Source: Clostridioides difficile
Lineage (GTDB): Bacteria; Bacillota; Clostridia; Peptostreptococcales; Peptostreptococcaceae
Reading direction: 5' to 3'
Length of the DNA: 64,000 nt
NCBI GenBank assembly: GCA_024919175.1
Contig: CP103804.1
Span: 4,133,448 to 4,197,447 of the forward strand
The position numbers were made by a program, and so were the translations under genes. Positions 46,062 through 54,740 of the stretch are shown here, one piece after another. A model generated the notes under the pieces. It was not told the DNA's origin. It ran no database searches and saw only the letters and a program-made list of their open reading frames with translations. Numbering within the stretch: the stretch's first letter is position 1; every line of letters starts with the position of its first letter.

Positions 46062-47122
46062 TTTACATACACCTCAATTATCTTGTCCAAAATTTCTTCA
46101 AAAGACAATCCAATGCCTTTCATCATATTCGGATAACGACTATGAGAAGTAAATCCAGGAATTGTATTGACTTCGTTAAAAACAATTTTACCTGATGGAG
46201 TCAAAAACATATCGACTCTAGCAAATCCAGAACATCCAAGAGCTCTATAAATAGTTCTTGCTGTCTCTTGTATTCTTTTCTCACAGGTAGTATCAATTCT
46301 AGCTGGCATATGAATTTTTGAACTTTTTAATGTATATTTTTCTGTATAGTCAAAAAATCCTGTGTAGTCAAGAAATCCTTTTGATAATTCTATTTCATCT
46401 ACTCTTCCAACAAGTAAATCATCATTCCCTAAAACTGCACAACCTACCTCAAAACCATCAATATTTTCCTCAATTATTACCTGATTATCATGTTCAAAAG
46501 CCAGGTTTACTGCTACTTGTAAGTCTTCTTTTTTATAAATTTTACTAATACCAAATGATGAACCTGCACGCACAGGCTTTACAAATAATGGATAAGTTAA
46601 ATCTTTTGACATTTCAGCTACATTAAATTTATCTGAGTATTTTATTAGGATTGATTTTGGCACTTCAATACCTTCTGCATAAACAAGTTTATGAGATTTA
46701 TCTTTGTCCATACATAATGCTGAAGAAAGAGTCCCACATCCAATAACCTTTATACCTGCTAATTCAAATAGTCCCTGTACTGTTCCATCTTCTCCATTTT
46801 TTCCATGCAATACAGGAAATGCAAAATCAAGTTTAATATATTTAGTATAATTTTTACAGAATTCAATAATACCATTTTGGACACGATTCTGAGAGACAAT
46901 AACTGGCATTATATCAGCAGACCTTTCAAACCAAGTGTTGTTCTGAATATTATTATAATCTCCAGTATAATGATACCAATCGCCCTCCCTTGTAATTCCA
47001 ATTGGTATAATATCATACTTTTCTGTATTCAAATTTCCAAGTACTGCAAAAGATGATTGTAGTGATACATCGTATTCTGTTGAGTTTCCACCAAAGATAA
47101 CTGCAATTTTTTTCTTATTCAT
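46058..47122 (-). CDS. vanG: VanG D-alanine:D-serine ligase
   Basis: This 354-residue ATP-grasp ligase makes D-Ala-D-Ser. Motifs: IAVIFGGNSTEYDVS (N-terminal), VLHGKNGEDGTVQGLFELAGI, VKPVRAGSSFGISK, and the C-terminal FARVDMFLTPSGKIVFNEVNTIPGFT. The omega-loop EKYTLKSSKIHMPARI is of D-Ser type, unlike the E-K-Y-x-x-x-x-x-x-Y of D-Ala or D-Lac ligases. The start follows AAAGGAG. In C. difficile the orthologous cluster is reported as inducible but not giving clear vancomycin resistance (recalled). Confidence 0.93.
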   Translation of the reverse strand: MNKKKIAVIFGGNSTEYDVSLQSSFAVLGNLNTEKYDIIPIGITREGDWYHYTGDYNNIQNNTWFERSADIMPVIVSQNRVQNGIIEFCKNYTKYIKLDFAFPVLHGKNGEDGTVQGLFELAGIKVIGCGTLSSALCMDKDKSHKLVYAEGIEVPKSILIKYSDKFNVAEMSKDLTYPLFVKPVRAGSSFGISKIYKKEDLQVAVNLAFEHDNQVIIEENIDGFEVGCAVLGNDDLLVGRVDEIELSKGFLDYTGFFDYTEKYTLKSSKIHMPARIDTTCEKRIQETARTIYRALGCSGFARVDMFLTPSGKIVFNEVNTIPGFTSHSRYPNMMKGIGLSFEEILDKIIEVYVK

Positions 47123-47290
47123 ATTTAATTCTCCTTTATTATAAAATTTATATTATCAGATAGTTCATCGCCAATTTCGCAAATATGCTCATATGAAATT
47201 TTTTTTTCGTTGCCATTTTATTAATGGAAGCAAAAAAGGAAATAGCTGAGTTAATATATTTCATGACATACATTTTCACCTTTTTCTACT

Positions 47291-47361
47291 GATATAATTA
47301 CTGTATCAAAACAAAAAGCACTCTTGTTTTGATACAGTAATTATATCAACAACAAGAGTGC
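47291..47361. repeat. Long inverted repeat with competing hairpin before vanG
   Basis: Arms of 23 bases match perfectly (47291-47313 with 47325-47347) around an 11-base loop. A second 11-base pairing (47319-47329 with 47351-47361) uses the loop and the first bases of one arm, so the two hairpins exclude each other. There is no T-run directly after either stem in the vanG direction. The remaining part of 47123-47411 is the vanG leader, gene-free. Confidence 0.75.
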
Positions 47362-47411
47362 ACTTTATTTATTTCTCCTAACGAACTTCCTATTTTTTTA
47401 TAATGAAATTC

Positions 47412-48554
47412 TTACAAATTTCCTACAATCGGAATAACAACCTCAAAGGTAATTATATCATTTTCACTATGAGCTGTTATTGTTCCTTTATGAAGCTCAA
47501 CTATCTCTTTCGCTATAGCAAGACCCAATCCAGCTCCACCACTGTTTGAACTACGAGATGTATCCAGCCTATAAAATTGTTCAAAAATACGCTCAATTTT
47601 TTCCTCTGGAATTGTATTACCATGATTTTCAAATTTAAGCTTTATATCATCTTCATCCTGTATTGCTGTTATTTCAATAGTGGTATCTTCAAAACTATAA
47701 TAAATGGCATTTCTTAATAAGTTATCAAATACACGTTGCATTTTATTAACATCACACTTTATCATCATATTTGGTGCGACACTCAGTGTATATTTTAAAT
47801 TCTTACTCATCAAAGTAGGCGTAAATTCATACGTTAGTTGTTCAAGCATACGAGTTAAGTTTACTTTACTATATTCAAGTTCTATATTTGATAAATTAAA
47901 CCTTGTAATTTCAAAAAATTCATTGATTAAATCTTCAAGTCGTTCTGCCTTGTCCAACGAAATAGATAAATACTTTTCTCGCAGTTCTTCAGAAATCTGA
48001 TTTTCATCTCGAAGCAATGTAAGATACCCTATAACTGATGTAAGTGGTGTTTTTAAATCATGTGCAAGATAAACAATAAGGTCATTCTTACGCTGTTCTG
48101 CCATTTGTGCATCAAATTTACGTTGTTCAAGTGTATGTTTAATTGAGTTTATTTTCTTTTCTATCGCCAATAGCTCTGGAGATAAAACCACTTCTCCAAC
48201 ATCTTCTTTGATAAGCGAGTCAATACCTTGATTGATTTCACTAAAATATTTTGTAAACCAATTTAAATATACACGGAATATTATAAAAAACACAATTACT
48301 ATAGCTAGTATCATAAAAATCTCCATATAATTACGGAAAATCTGCTGATATAAATTCAATGCAGCTTTAGATTCCATATGAAAAACATTTTCAAAGAAAG
48401 ATACTATCCAAACAGAAAAATTACCATACAATATAAAAGAATATAAAGCCCATATAAAGATAATGGCTACAAATGCCATTACAACTGTTCTCATAAAAAT
48501 TTTATTTCTTACTTGACCAAAGTCAGAGTTCGCTTTAATATTTTTACTTTTCAA
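47412..48554 (-). CDS. vanS: VanS-type sensor histidine kinase
   Basis: This 380-residue kinase starts at TTG within the end of vanR (11-base overlap). It has two membrane segments (about 22-45 and 75-98), a short outer loop, a HAMP-like linker, the phospho-His in LAHDLKTPLTS near residue 169, then N (FDNLLRNAIYYS), F and G2 (GAGLGLAIAK) boxes. In van systems it senses glycopeptides and phosphorylates VanR. Confidence 0.9.
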   Translation of the reverse strand: MKSKNIKANSDFGQVRNKIFMRTVVMAFVAIIFIWALYSFILYGNFSVWIVSFFENVFHMESKAALNLYQQIFRNYMEIFMILAIVIVFFIIFRVYLNWFTKYFSEINQGIDSLIKEDVGEVVLSPELLAIEKKINSIKHTLEQRKFDAQMAEQRKNDLIVYLAHDLKTPLTSVIGYLTLLRDENQISEELREKYLSISLDKAERLEDLINEFFEITRFNLSNIELEYSKVNLTRMLEQLTYEFTPTLMSKNLKYTLSVAPNMMIKCDVNKMQRVFDNLLRNAIYYSFEDTTIEITAIQDEDDIKLKFENHGNTIPEEKIERIFEQFYRLDTSRSSNSGGAGLGLAIAKEIVELHKGTITAHSENDIITFEVVIPIVGNL

Positions 48555-49245
48555 TTGTATAACCTACTCCCCATACAGTTTTTATAAATTTTGGATTTTT
48601 AGAAGGCTCGTGCATTTTTTCACGTAATCGGCCTATGTGAGCCATAACTGTATTATTATTATCAAGATATTTTTCTCCCCATACAGCTTCAAACAATTCT
48701 TCAGAAGGAACCACTTTTCCTTGATGTTCACATAAGTACCAAAGAATAGAAAATTCAATTGGTGTTAGTGATACTTCTTTACCAAATAAACTGCATTTAT
48801 GTGTTTCTTTATTGATAACCAATCCTTTAATATCATACTCATTGACAGTTATCACTTGTTGTTCAGAAGAATTATTATATCGCATATATCTTCTTAGTTG
48901 TGTTTTTACTCTTGCAACAACTTCCAAAGGGTTAAATGGCTTTGTTATATAATCATCAGCACCTATAGTTAAACCCATTATCTTGTCTATGTCTTCAACT
49001 TTTGCGGTTAACATAATAATAGGATAATAGTACTTCTCTCGGATTTTCTGGCAAATCTGAAATCCGTCAACATCAGGAAGCATAATATCTAAAATAGCCA
49101 TATCCAAGTTTTTAGATTCAATACATTCTAGAGCTTCTTTGCCTGTGTAAAACTTGTATACTGTAAAACCTTCATTTTTTAAATAGACTTCAATTAAATC
49201 TGCTATTTCTTTTTCATCATCTACAATTAAAATATTTTCGCTCAT
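48544..49245 (-). CDS. vanR: VanR-type response regulator
   Basis: This 233-residue OmpR-family regulator has VDDEKEI, phospho-Asp in MAILDIMLPDVDG near residue 53, MLTAKVE, ITKPFNPLE, and a C-terminal winged helix (LFEAVWGEKY, FIKTVWGVGYTIEK). It is followed with overlap by vanS. It is expected to activate the vanG promoter in the 47.1-47.4 kb leader. No clear VanR box could be named. Confidence 0.92.
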   Translation of the reverse strand: MSENILIVDDEKEIADLIEVYLKNEGFTVYKFYTGKEALECIESKNLDMAILDIMLPDVDGFQICQKIREKYYYPIIMLTAKVEDIDKIMGLTIGADDYITKPFNPLEVVARVKTQLRRYMRYNNSSEQQVITVNEYDIKGLVINKETHKCSLFGKEVSLTPIEFSILWYLCEHQGKVVPSEELFEAVWGEKYLDNNNTVMAHIGRLREKMHEPSKNPKFIKTVWGVGYTIEK

Positions 49246-49497
49246 CTATTATTTTTCACTCTCCTTATTATTAAGGATATTCTCCATAGTATTGGTAAAA
49301 TCACAGGTTAGATAATCACAAATAGTTTGGTAATTAATTTTTATAGAAAATACTACTATATTTAATTATCCATCATCTATAATAATTCCCCTAACAAGTC
49401 CTTATTATCGCATAACAGGTATTAACTTTCAATAAAAACGTCTATCAGTCACTCATTAAATAACAATTTAATGTGCCCTATCATAAACAATCCATAT

Positions 49498-49549
49498 AAA
49501 AAACAAGTTAACTACCATTCATAGTAAAATGGTAGTTAACTTGTTTTTT
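49498..49549. terminator. Strong 21-base hairpin terminator
   Basis: Perfect stem (49498-49518 with 49529-49549), 10-base loop, with A-run and T-run at its ends, so it can stop transcription from both sides. It insulates vanRS from the minus-strand gene at 49.6 kb. The rest of 49246-49598 shows no gene. Confidence 0.85.
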
Positions 49550-49598
49550 ATTACAGTTAAAGCTATGTATCCACAGAATTTTTATTCTGTTTTGTCGT

Positions 49599-49889
49599 TT
49601 ATAGAATAGGTAACATCATTTTAGTGAGATACTCACTTGCAGGACGATTTAAATCATTCAAATACTGATAATAGATATCTCCATGAAGTTCATATCCTCT
49701 ATCCTTAGCCCACAAAAATAATTCTTCAAGTGTAGGGTCTTGCAGTTCATATGGTCCTAAATCAATTGCAGTTATTATTTTCTGTGTTGGAACAATCTTT
49801 TTCAAAATTTCATTTTCCACATACATATGATTAAATGATTCTTTATTATATACAATAGAAAAGTGATATTGTACTATAAAAAACAGCAA
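49599..49889 (-). pseudogene. GyrI-like effector-binding domain fragment
   Basis: The 96 residues (VYNKESFNHMYVENEILKKI, then DLGPYELQDPTLEELFLWAKDRGYEL and YYQYLNDLNRPASEYLTKMMLPI) match the C-terminal effector domain found in MerR- or AraC-type regulators and in GyrI-like proteins. The usual first strand and DNA-binding domain are missing, the only start is a TTG without a ribosome site, and the frame closes shortly upstream. A truncated remnant is more likely than a working gene. Confidence 0.55.
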
Positions 49890-49947
49890 ATCACTAGAAT
49901 TTACTGTTTTATATTTTGATATTCAGATTTATTTAACCAATCATAAC

Positions 49948-50412
49948 TTAGCCTTGCAAAATTTGATTGACATCATCAATAGTTACATCCATTCTTGTAG
50001 CTACTTCAGCAAGACTCATACCTTGTTCTTGAAATCTATTAACTACTGATTTCATAGATTCACCTATTTCAATTAAATGATTATCCAAATCATAAATTCG
50101 AACTATCTTTTGGCCCCATGGTGCTTCTTCCACATCACGAAGTAAAGTCACATCATTTCTTGTATTTAGTTTTGATATAAACTCTTCAAAATACTCTGCT
50201 TCAAAGAATATTTCACAATTATTCTCTTTGTCTTTCATATCTTCTTTAGAGATTCCTGTCAACCAATCAAAGTCTTGTTGCAATGACAGTCCACCCTCAA
50301 ATACAATATTTTTTCCATAGTCAACAATAACTTTTAAATCAAATACTTCTTCATAGAATTTACGAGCAATTTGAATATCTTTTACTGCAAATAAACAACC
50401 TGCATATTTCAT
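49948..50412 (-). CDS. VOC-superfamily protein with C-terminal helical tail
   Basis: This 154-residue protein has a glyoxalase/bleomycin-resistance-like domain (residues 1-118: FAVKDIQIARKFYEEVFDLKV; IVRIYDLDNHLIEIGES) and an added tail (VVNRFQEQGMSLAEVATRMDVTIDDV) that resembles a small helix-turn-helix. The tail could allow dimerisation or DNA contact, which is speculation. The start follows GGAGGTAAC. The promoter contains a dyad at the -10. Confidence 0.8.
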   Translation of the reverse strand: MKYAGCLFAVKDIQIARKFYEEVFDLKVIVDYGKNIVFEGGLSLQQDFDWLTGISKEDMKDKENNCEIFFEAEYFEEFISKLNTRNDVTLLRDVEEAPWGQKIVRIYDLDNHLIEIGESMKSVVNRFQEQGMSLAEVATRMDVTIDDVNQILQG

Positions 50413-50431
50413 AAGTTACCTCCATCAACAT

Positions 50432-50458
50432 TAGTACATAGATTATAACATTGTACTA
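50432..50458 (-). promoter_or_regulatory. Promoter dyad of the VOC gene
   Basis: TAGTAC (50432-50437) and GTACTA (50453-50458) flank an extended -10, TG-N-TATAAT on the minus strand (-10 at 50442-50447). The -35 is poor. This suggests repression or activation at the -10. Confidence 0.45.
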
Positions 50459-50574
50459 GAAAAAAATATTGTAAAAAACGGACACGTTTTTGTCATTTTT
50501 AAGTCAATAAATATAAGTGTTCTAAGTAAATGTAGGTTCTCTAAATAATAGCAATATACAAAATAAACACTACT

Positions 50575-50838
50575 TTATAAACGAATGGATACAAAAGTAC
50601 CATCCTGAGTTTCCACATGAACAATCTCAAGTCCCTTGTACTGTTTAAGAACAGACTGGCACTCACGAACGAGTTCCTGTAGAAACTTTTTGGTAATTAA
50701 TTCCTGATATGGCTCTGGGAGTGATTTTTTAATCTCTGCAATAACCGATTCTGGCAACAAAAGGACTGCCGTATTTGCTAGAAAAAATGGTATGGGTAGC
50801 CACAAATTTGTTTCTTTTGAGCGGACAATAATGCGCAT
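50575..50838 (-). CDS. Small hypothetical protein of the DUF2089 operon
   Basis: This 87-residue protein starts with IIVRSKETNLWLPIPFFLANTAVLLLP, a weakly hydrophobic stretch that may be a membrane segment, and ends in VHVETQDGTFVSIRL, which parallels the end of the upstream protein (VEVDSADGTIVKVFIK). This suggests a common small domain. It lies 18 bases after the upstream stop. The function is unknown. Confidence 0.65.
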   Translation of the reverse strand: MRIIVRSKETNLWLPIPFFLANTAVLLLPESVIAEIKKSLPEPYQELITKKFLQELVRECQSVLKQYKGLEIVHVETQDGTFVSIRL

Positions 50839-50856
50839 AAACCTATTCTCCTAGTA

Positions 50857-51279
50857 TTATTTTATAAAAACTTTAACTATAGTACCATCAGCAGAGTCAA
50901 CCTCTACGATATTACCAAGTGTTTCATTATCCAGACATTCAAGAATAGTGGTAGTAAGAGCATCTAGGTCTATACCTTGCAAATCTTCATTCTTAATTGG
51001 CAACTTACCTGTCATTTTCAACACTTGACGTATAATCTTTACAGGAAGTTGAACATTTACTTTATCCCCATCTGGAGTGTCCACAATAATCTTCAACATC
51101 TTATTTTCATATGAAGTAGTGCTTTGTTTAGTAAAAGCTTGACTATCAAAGTCTTCTGAATAACTCATAAACTCTTCTTCAGATGTAGTTTTCTCTAATG
51201 CATCAATCAAATCAATTGCCTCTTTGGCAGAGAGCTTTCCTTCTTCTACCATTGTTAAAATTCTCATTTTTTCATCCAT
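50857..51279 (-). CDS. SHOCT-like domain protein
   Basis: This protein of about 140 residues begins with MRILTMVEEGKLSAKEAIDLIDAL, the short helical SHOCT-like motif also present at the C-terminus of the DUF2089 protein upstream (ILDELEKGEITPAEALEQM). The C-terminal part has NVQLPVKIIRQVLKM and a closing beta strand. The ATG was chosen for the GAGGGAAAT site. It is the second gene of the operon, perhaps an envelope-stress component as in YvlB-like systems (inference). Confidence 0.75.
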   Translation of the reverse strand: MDEKMRILTMVEEGKLSAKEAIDLIDALEKTTSEEEFMSYSEDFDSQAFTKQSTTSYENKMLKIIVDTPDGDKVNVQLPVKIIRQVLKMTGKLPIKNEDLQGIDLDALTTTILECLDNETLGNIVEVDSADGTIVKVFIK

Positions 51280-51379
51280 ATTATTTCCCTCATTTCTGCT
51301 ATTCTGCATCCATTCCAACAGAAATAACCTTATATTTTGGTTACTATTTCTGGCTACTGTCATGAACGGAGATAAAGCT

Positions 51380-51751
51380 TTATTTATTTTCTTTCATTTG
51401 TTCTAATGCCTCTGCTGGGGTGATTTCTCCTTTTTCAAGTTCATCTAAAATCTCCTTTTTACGTGAATCCGAAGACAATTTCACATTGGGTTTCCCATCT
51501 AGTTTTTGGATAATATCATCTAACCTAGAACGAACAGTTGGATAAGAAATCTTTAGTTCTTTTTCCACTTCTTTTATGTTGCCACGACATTTTAAAAATG
51601 TTTCTGCAAAGAATAAATCATCTACAGATAGATAGTCAAATGCACTGAGGCAGAAATCATTTTCAATCACTGTATCACAGTTTTCACATTGTAGCTTGAC
51701 AACTTTAAGTTTTCTTCCACATACTGGACAGCGGCTGATAACTTGATACAT
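51380..51751 (-). CDS. DUF2089 family zinc-ribbon/HTH regulator
   Basis: This 123-residue protein has a zinc ribbon (CPVC and CENC near residues 8-27), a sigma-like helix-turn-helix (FLKCRGNIKEVEKELKISYPTVRSRLDDII) and a SHOCT-like tail. DUF2089 proteins are thought to be autoregulators of small envelope operons. It is the first gene of a three-gene operon, with a good promoter and A/T repeats upstream. Confidence 0.85.
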   Translation of the reverse strand: MYQVISRCPVCGRKLKVVKLQCENCDTVIENDFCLSAFDYLSVDDLFFAETFLKCRGNIKEVEKELKISYPTVRSRLDDIIQKLDGKPNVKLSSDSRKKEILDELEKGEITPAEALEQMKENK

Positions 51752-51781
51752 CGTATCACCTTCTTTCTATCTAATGTCTAT

Positions 51782-51875
51782 AATATAAACCAAAAAATTA
51801 ATAAAGTCAATATATATATTAAAATAATTAATATTAATATTAAAATAATTAATATTTCACTAAAATATTAATCAA
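51782..51875 (-). promoter_or_regulatory. DUF2089 operon promoter with tandem A/T repeats
   Basis: TTGACT (51805-51810), 17 bases, TATATT (51782-51787). Upstream, a 21-base A/T unit containing AATTAATATTAATATTA occurs twice in tandem (about 51820-51860), with TTAATATT-type half sites repeated several times. These could be binding sites of the DUF2089 protein. The rest of 51876-52135 is AT-rich and gene-free. Confidence 0.5.
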
Positions 51876-52135
51876 TTTATACTTATAATATTGATTATAT
51901 AAATACTAGACTTTATATTTTTATTTAAAAATCCTTTTTGTTTATAAAATAATATAAGCAAAATATATAAGAACATTAAGATGTATTAAGATTAGTAGTA
52001 TATATTGAACATTAAAAAGATGTAACTGTATCTAGTTATTACCTTCTACATCTAGTTACTATCTTCTATTCTATCTATCAATTAAGCAAAGTCTTTAAAT
52101 TCGTCATTTAAATACATTTCCAATGGTTTTTACCA

Positions 52136-52192
52136 TTGACAAAAAATGGTATTAGAGATATATTTGTATTATAAAGTGATAAATATATCTCT
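52136..52192 (+). promoter_or_regulatory. Promoter and dyad of the DUF3796-xre pair
   Basis: TTGACA (52136-52141), 17 bases, TATATT (52159-52164). A 12-base perfect inverted repeat (52154-52165 with 52181-52192) covers the -10 and the expected transcript start, a likely operator for the XRE protein encoded second in the operon. Confidence 0.6.
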
Positions 52193-52216
52193 TGAAAGGT
52201 ATTAAGGAGGAAAAAA

Positions 52217-52567
52217 ATGATTAAGAAAAAATTTTTTATGGGATTTTGTGGTTTTCTTGGATTCTTAAGTTTTAGATATTTTTCATCTGGCAATTTTTCT
52301 GACCTTATGTATATTGGTTTTTTTGCTTTTTTCGCCAACTTTATTATAGCGAAAATAAATGGTGATAAGGCAGATGAAAGATATGTAGAAGATGAAAAAT
52401 CGGCCATGGCATTTACAGGACAATTTGCTATTATAGAGTTATTTATTTTATGGTGTATCACTATTATATCTAGAAATGTTGAATTAATGTGTGTTTTGTT
52501 ATCCATTGCATATGCAGTTACATTAAATGTTTATGCGATAAAACTTTATATGTTAGAGGAAAAATAA
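52217..52567 (+). CDS. Small membrane protein, DUF3796-like
   Basis: This 116-residue protein has four predicted membrane segments in two hairpins (about residues 5-20, 27-50, 68-85 and 90-110). Such proteins are typically encoded next to a small XRE regulator, as here (the start of the next gene is 1 base after the stop). The start follows AAGGAGG. The family name is from pattern only. Confidence 0.7.
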   Translation: MIKKKFFMGFCGFLGFLSFRYFSSGNFSDLMYIGFFAFFANFIIAKINGDKADERYVEDEKSAMAFTGQFAIIELFILWCITIISRNVELMCVLLSIAYAVTLNVYAIKLYMLEEK

Positions 52568-52568
52568 T

Positions 52569-52769
52569 ATGGCGAAATTTATTTGTAATCTTAAAAAATA
52601 TAGACAATTAAAAGAATTAACTCAAGAACAATTAGCAGAAAAAGTTGGGGTTAGAAGAGAAACTATTATGCGTTTAGAAACAGGAAAATATAATCCTTCT
52701 CTAAAATTGGCAATAGATATATCAAGGATAGTAGATGCACCAATTGACGAGTTATTCATTTTCGATTAG
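52569..52769 (+). CDS. Small XRE-family regulator
   Basis: This 66-residue protein is almost entirely a Cro/C1 helix-turn-helix (LKKYRQLKELTQEQLAEKVGVRRETIMRLETGKYNPSLKLAIDIS), of the YozG/YgzD type. It is cotranscribed with the membrane protein. It probably represses its own operon at 52154-52192. Confidence 0.9.
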   Translation: MAKFICNLKKYRQLKELTQEQLAEKVGVRRETIMRLETGKYNPSLKLAIDISRIVDAPIDELFIFD

Positions 52770-52959
52770 TTTTTGTATTATTGATAATATGTTTTAAATA
52801 CACATTTAAAGAGGTAACTTAGAAAATAAAAATAAAACTATAAATACTTAGATTTTATTACTAGATTAGATACATTGATAATGACATCCTAGCAATAAGG
52901 CCACTATTTTCTAGTTTAAACAATACAGGGTCATATACATATACCCATCACCACCAGTT

Positions 52960-53070
52960 TTAGAGCCAACTATGGTTGCAAAATTTTGCTCTTTGCATAA
53001 GTAACCAATCAGATTCCATTTTTATAACTGCTACTAAAGACATTTTTTCAGCTTCTGAAAGTAGTCTCAT
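52960..53070 (-). pseudogene. Small frame, probably gene debris
   Basis: A 36-codon frame (MRLLSEAEKMSLVAVIKMES) with a good GGTGGTGATT site ends early. The neighbouring frame continues with ATIVGSKTGGDGYMYMTLYCLN down to about 52910, suggesting a frameshifted small gene. No family is recognised. The remainder of 52770-53460 shows no gene. Confidence 0.3.
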
Positions 53071-53462
53071 GTAATCACCACCTATATTGTAATTTTTCCT
53101 TTAATATTATGTCCTCTTTTCCAATGAAATAACTGGACCATTTTTTTACAGTGTTTTATATCCTGTTATCTTTTTGAATTACTTTCAACATATTTTTACA
53201 CATATTTTATATTTTTTTAAATCTCTTTGAGTATTCATAAACAATCCTATTTTCATAATATTCTATGTAACTGTTAATTAATATCTTTCAGCAAATAACC
53301 TATTAATCTAATATTTTTTATCTGTTGTACAACTTATTTTCTAATACTGAAATACTATGTACATCAATGTAGTCTCTATCATCCTTTAAATCATTTAATA
53401 GCTTTCTTCTATTACAAACAATTTAGTTTTAACTTGCAATAGGCTGCAAATTTTCAGTAAAA

Positions 53463-53504
53463 GAAAAAAGCACCTTCCAAGTCAATTTGACCTAATAGGT
53501 GCCA
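53463..53504 (-). terminator. Terminator of the alcohol dehydrogenase gene
   Basis: GCACCT (53471-53476) pairs with AGGTGC (53498-53503), with an inner GTCAA/TTGAC stem, and a T-run follows on the minus strand. It lies about 35 bases after the stop. Confidence 0.75.
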
Positions 53505-53538
53505 AGAAATATTTATGCTAGGGTAAATAATATGAACT

Positions 53539-54585
53539 TTATGGTTTAACTACTATTTTTACAACAGGGTCAGTTTTCGAAGTAAGTCGCTCAAACGCCT
53601 GCTGAAGTTCATCAAGTTTCAGGATGTCTGTTACATACTTATCTACATCAATCATTCCACTAGCAATTAAATCAATAGTTTCCTCAAATTCTGTGCGAGT
53701 ACAGGATACGCTTCCAATCAGATTAATCTCATGAAGCACAATCTTATTTAAGGAAATCTGAATTGTATCATCAATGGAATTTCCAACTGTAATGATTTTT
53801 CCGCCTGGCTTTACTGCATCAATACTTGCTGCCAGCGATTCTTCTGTGCCAACACATTCAAATACAATGTCAAAACCGCCACCTGTTGCTTGATTCATGA
53901 TTGCACCACTATCAGACATACTACTGTCAAAATACTCATCAAAATCTCCAATTTCTTTTGCCAGACCAAGTTTGCGATCATTTCTCTTAGCCATTGCGAG
54001 ATAAGAAGCACCTGCTTTTTTTACCAGTCCACCTGTTAATTGTCCGATTATCCCACTTCCAACCACAAGCACTTTATCATGTAATTTTAATCCTGACATG
54101 CGAACCGCATGATAAGCAACCATAAGAGGATCAATCAATCCAGCCGCTGTATCTGATACTGTATCTGGCAGCTTATATGCGTTGCTGGCTCTCCATACAA
54201 ATTTTTCTGCATAAGCACCATTGCGCACAAATCCGATATAATTCATACCATTTACCTCTCGGCAGAGCTGTTCTTGTCCTGCTTTGCACATATCACATTC
54301 TCCACAATACATATTTGCCCAAAATACAACTCTATCACCCACATTGAAATCACTATCTCCTGGATTGGTAACTACACCACAGAATTCATGTCCCATAACA
54401 AAGTCTGTAAGTTCAGGATTCCAGCCTTTTCCTGTATTCCACATATGAATATCACTGCCACATACTCCACAAGCAGAAATTGTTATTTCAATTTCACCTG
54501 GTTCTACTTCTGGAATCGGAAGTTCCTTGATTTCAATCTGCTTTGGTCCAGCTAACACAGCCGCTTTCATCATTTTTACACTCAT
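53539..54585 (-). CDS. Zinc-dependent alcohol/polyol dehydrogenase
   Basis: This 348-residue medium-chain dehydrogenase has catalytic zinc ligands in CGVCGSDIHMW and GHEFCGVV, and the structural zinc cysteines CGECDMCKAGQEQLC. The Rossmann motif is VLVVGSGIIGQLTGG near residue 172. It is of the 2,3-butanediol/sorbitol dehydrogenase group that uses NAD(P). The start follows GAGGTAAAT. It is monocistronic. GC is slightly above the surroundings. Confidence 0.9.
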   Translation of the reverse strand: MSVKMMKAAVLAGPKQIEIKELPIPEVEPGEIEITISACGVCGSDIHMWNTGKGWNPELTDFVMGHEFCGVVTNPGDSDFNVGDRVVFWANMYCGECDMCKAGQEQLCREVNGMNYIGFVRNGAYAEKFVWRASNAYKLPDTVSDTAAGLIDPLMVAYHAVRMSGLKLHDKVLVVGSGIIGQLTGGLVKKAGASYLAMAKRNDRKLGLAKEIGDFDEYFDSSMSDSGAIMNQATGGGFDIVFECVGTEESLAASIDAVKPGGKIITVGNSIDDTIQISLNKIVLHEINLIGSVSCTRTEFEETIDLIASGMIDVDKYVTDILKLDELQQAFERLTSKTDPVVKIVVKP

Positions 54586-54740
54586 TATAATTTACCTCCA
54601 AATACAGGGAAGAATCCATGCTCCCCATAACCATTTATTTTTTCTATGAATAAGCCTCCAAGTCTGGCAAACACCAGAAATAACACATATAGATATGTTT
54701 TTATATTTTCTATACAAAACAACACTCTTCATTCATAGTT

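Noticed and set aside
52108..52506. Minus-strand frame of 132 codons opposite the DUF3796-like gene
   Set aside because: The plus-strand gene has a promoter, a ribosome site and a coupled partner; the minus frame has none.
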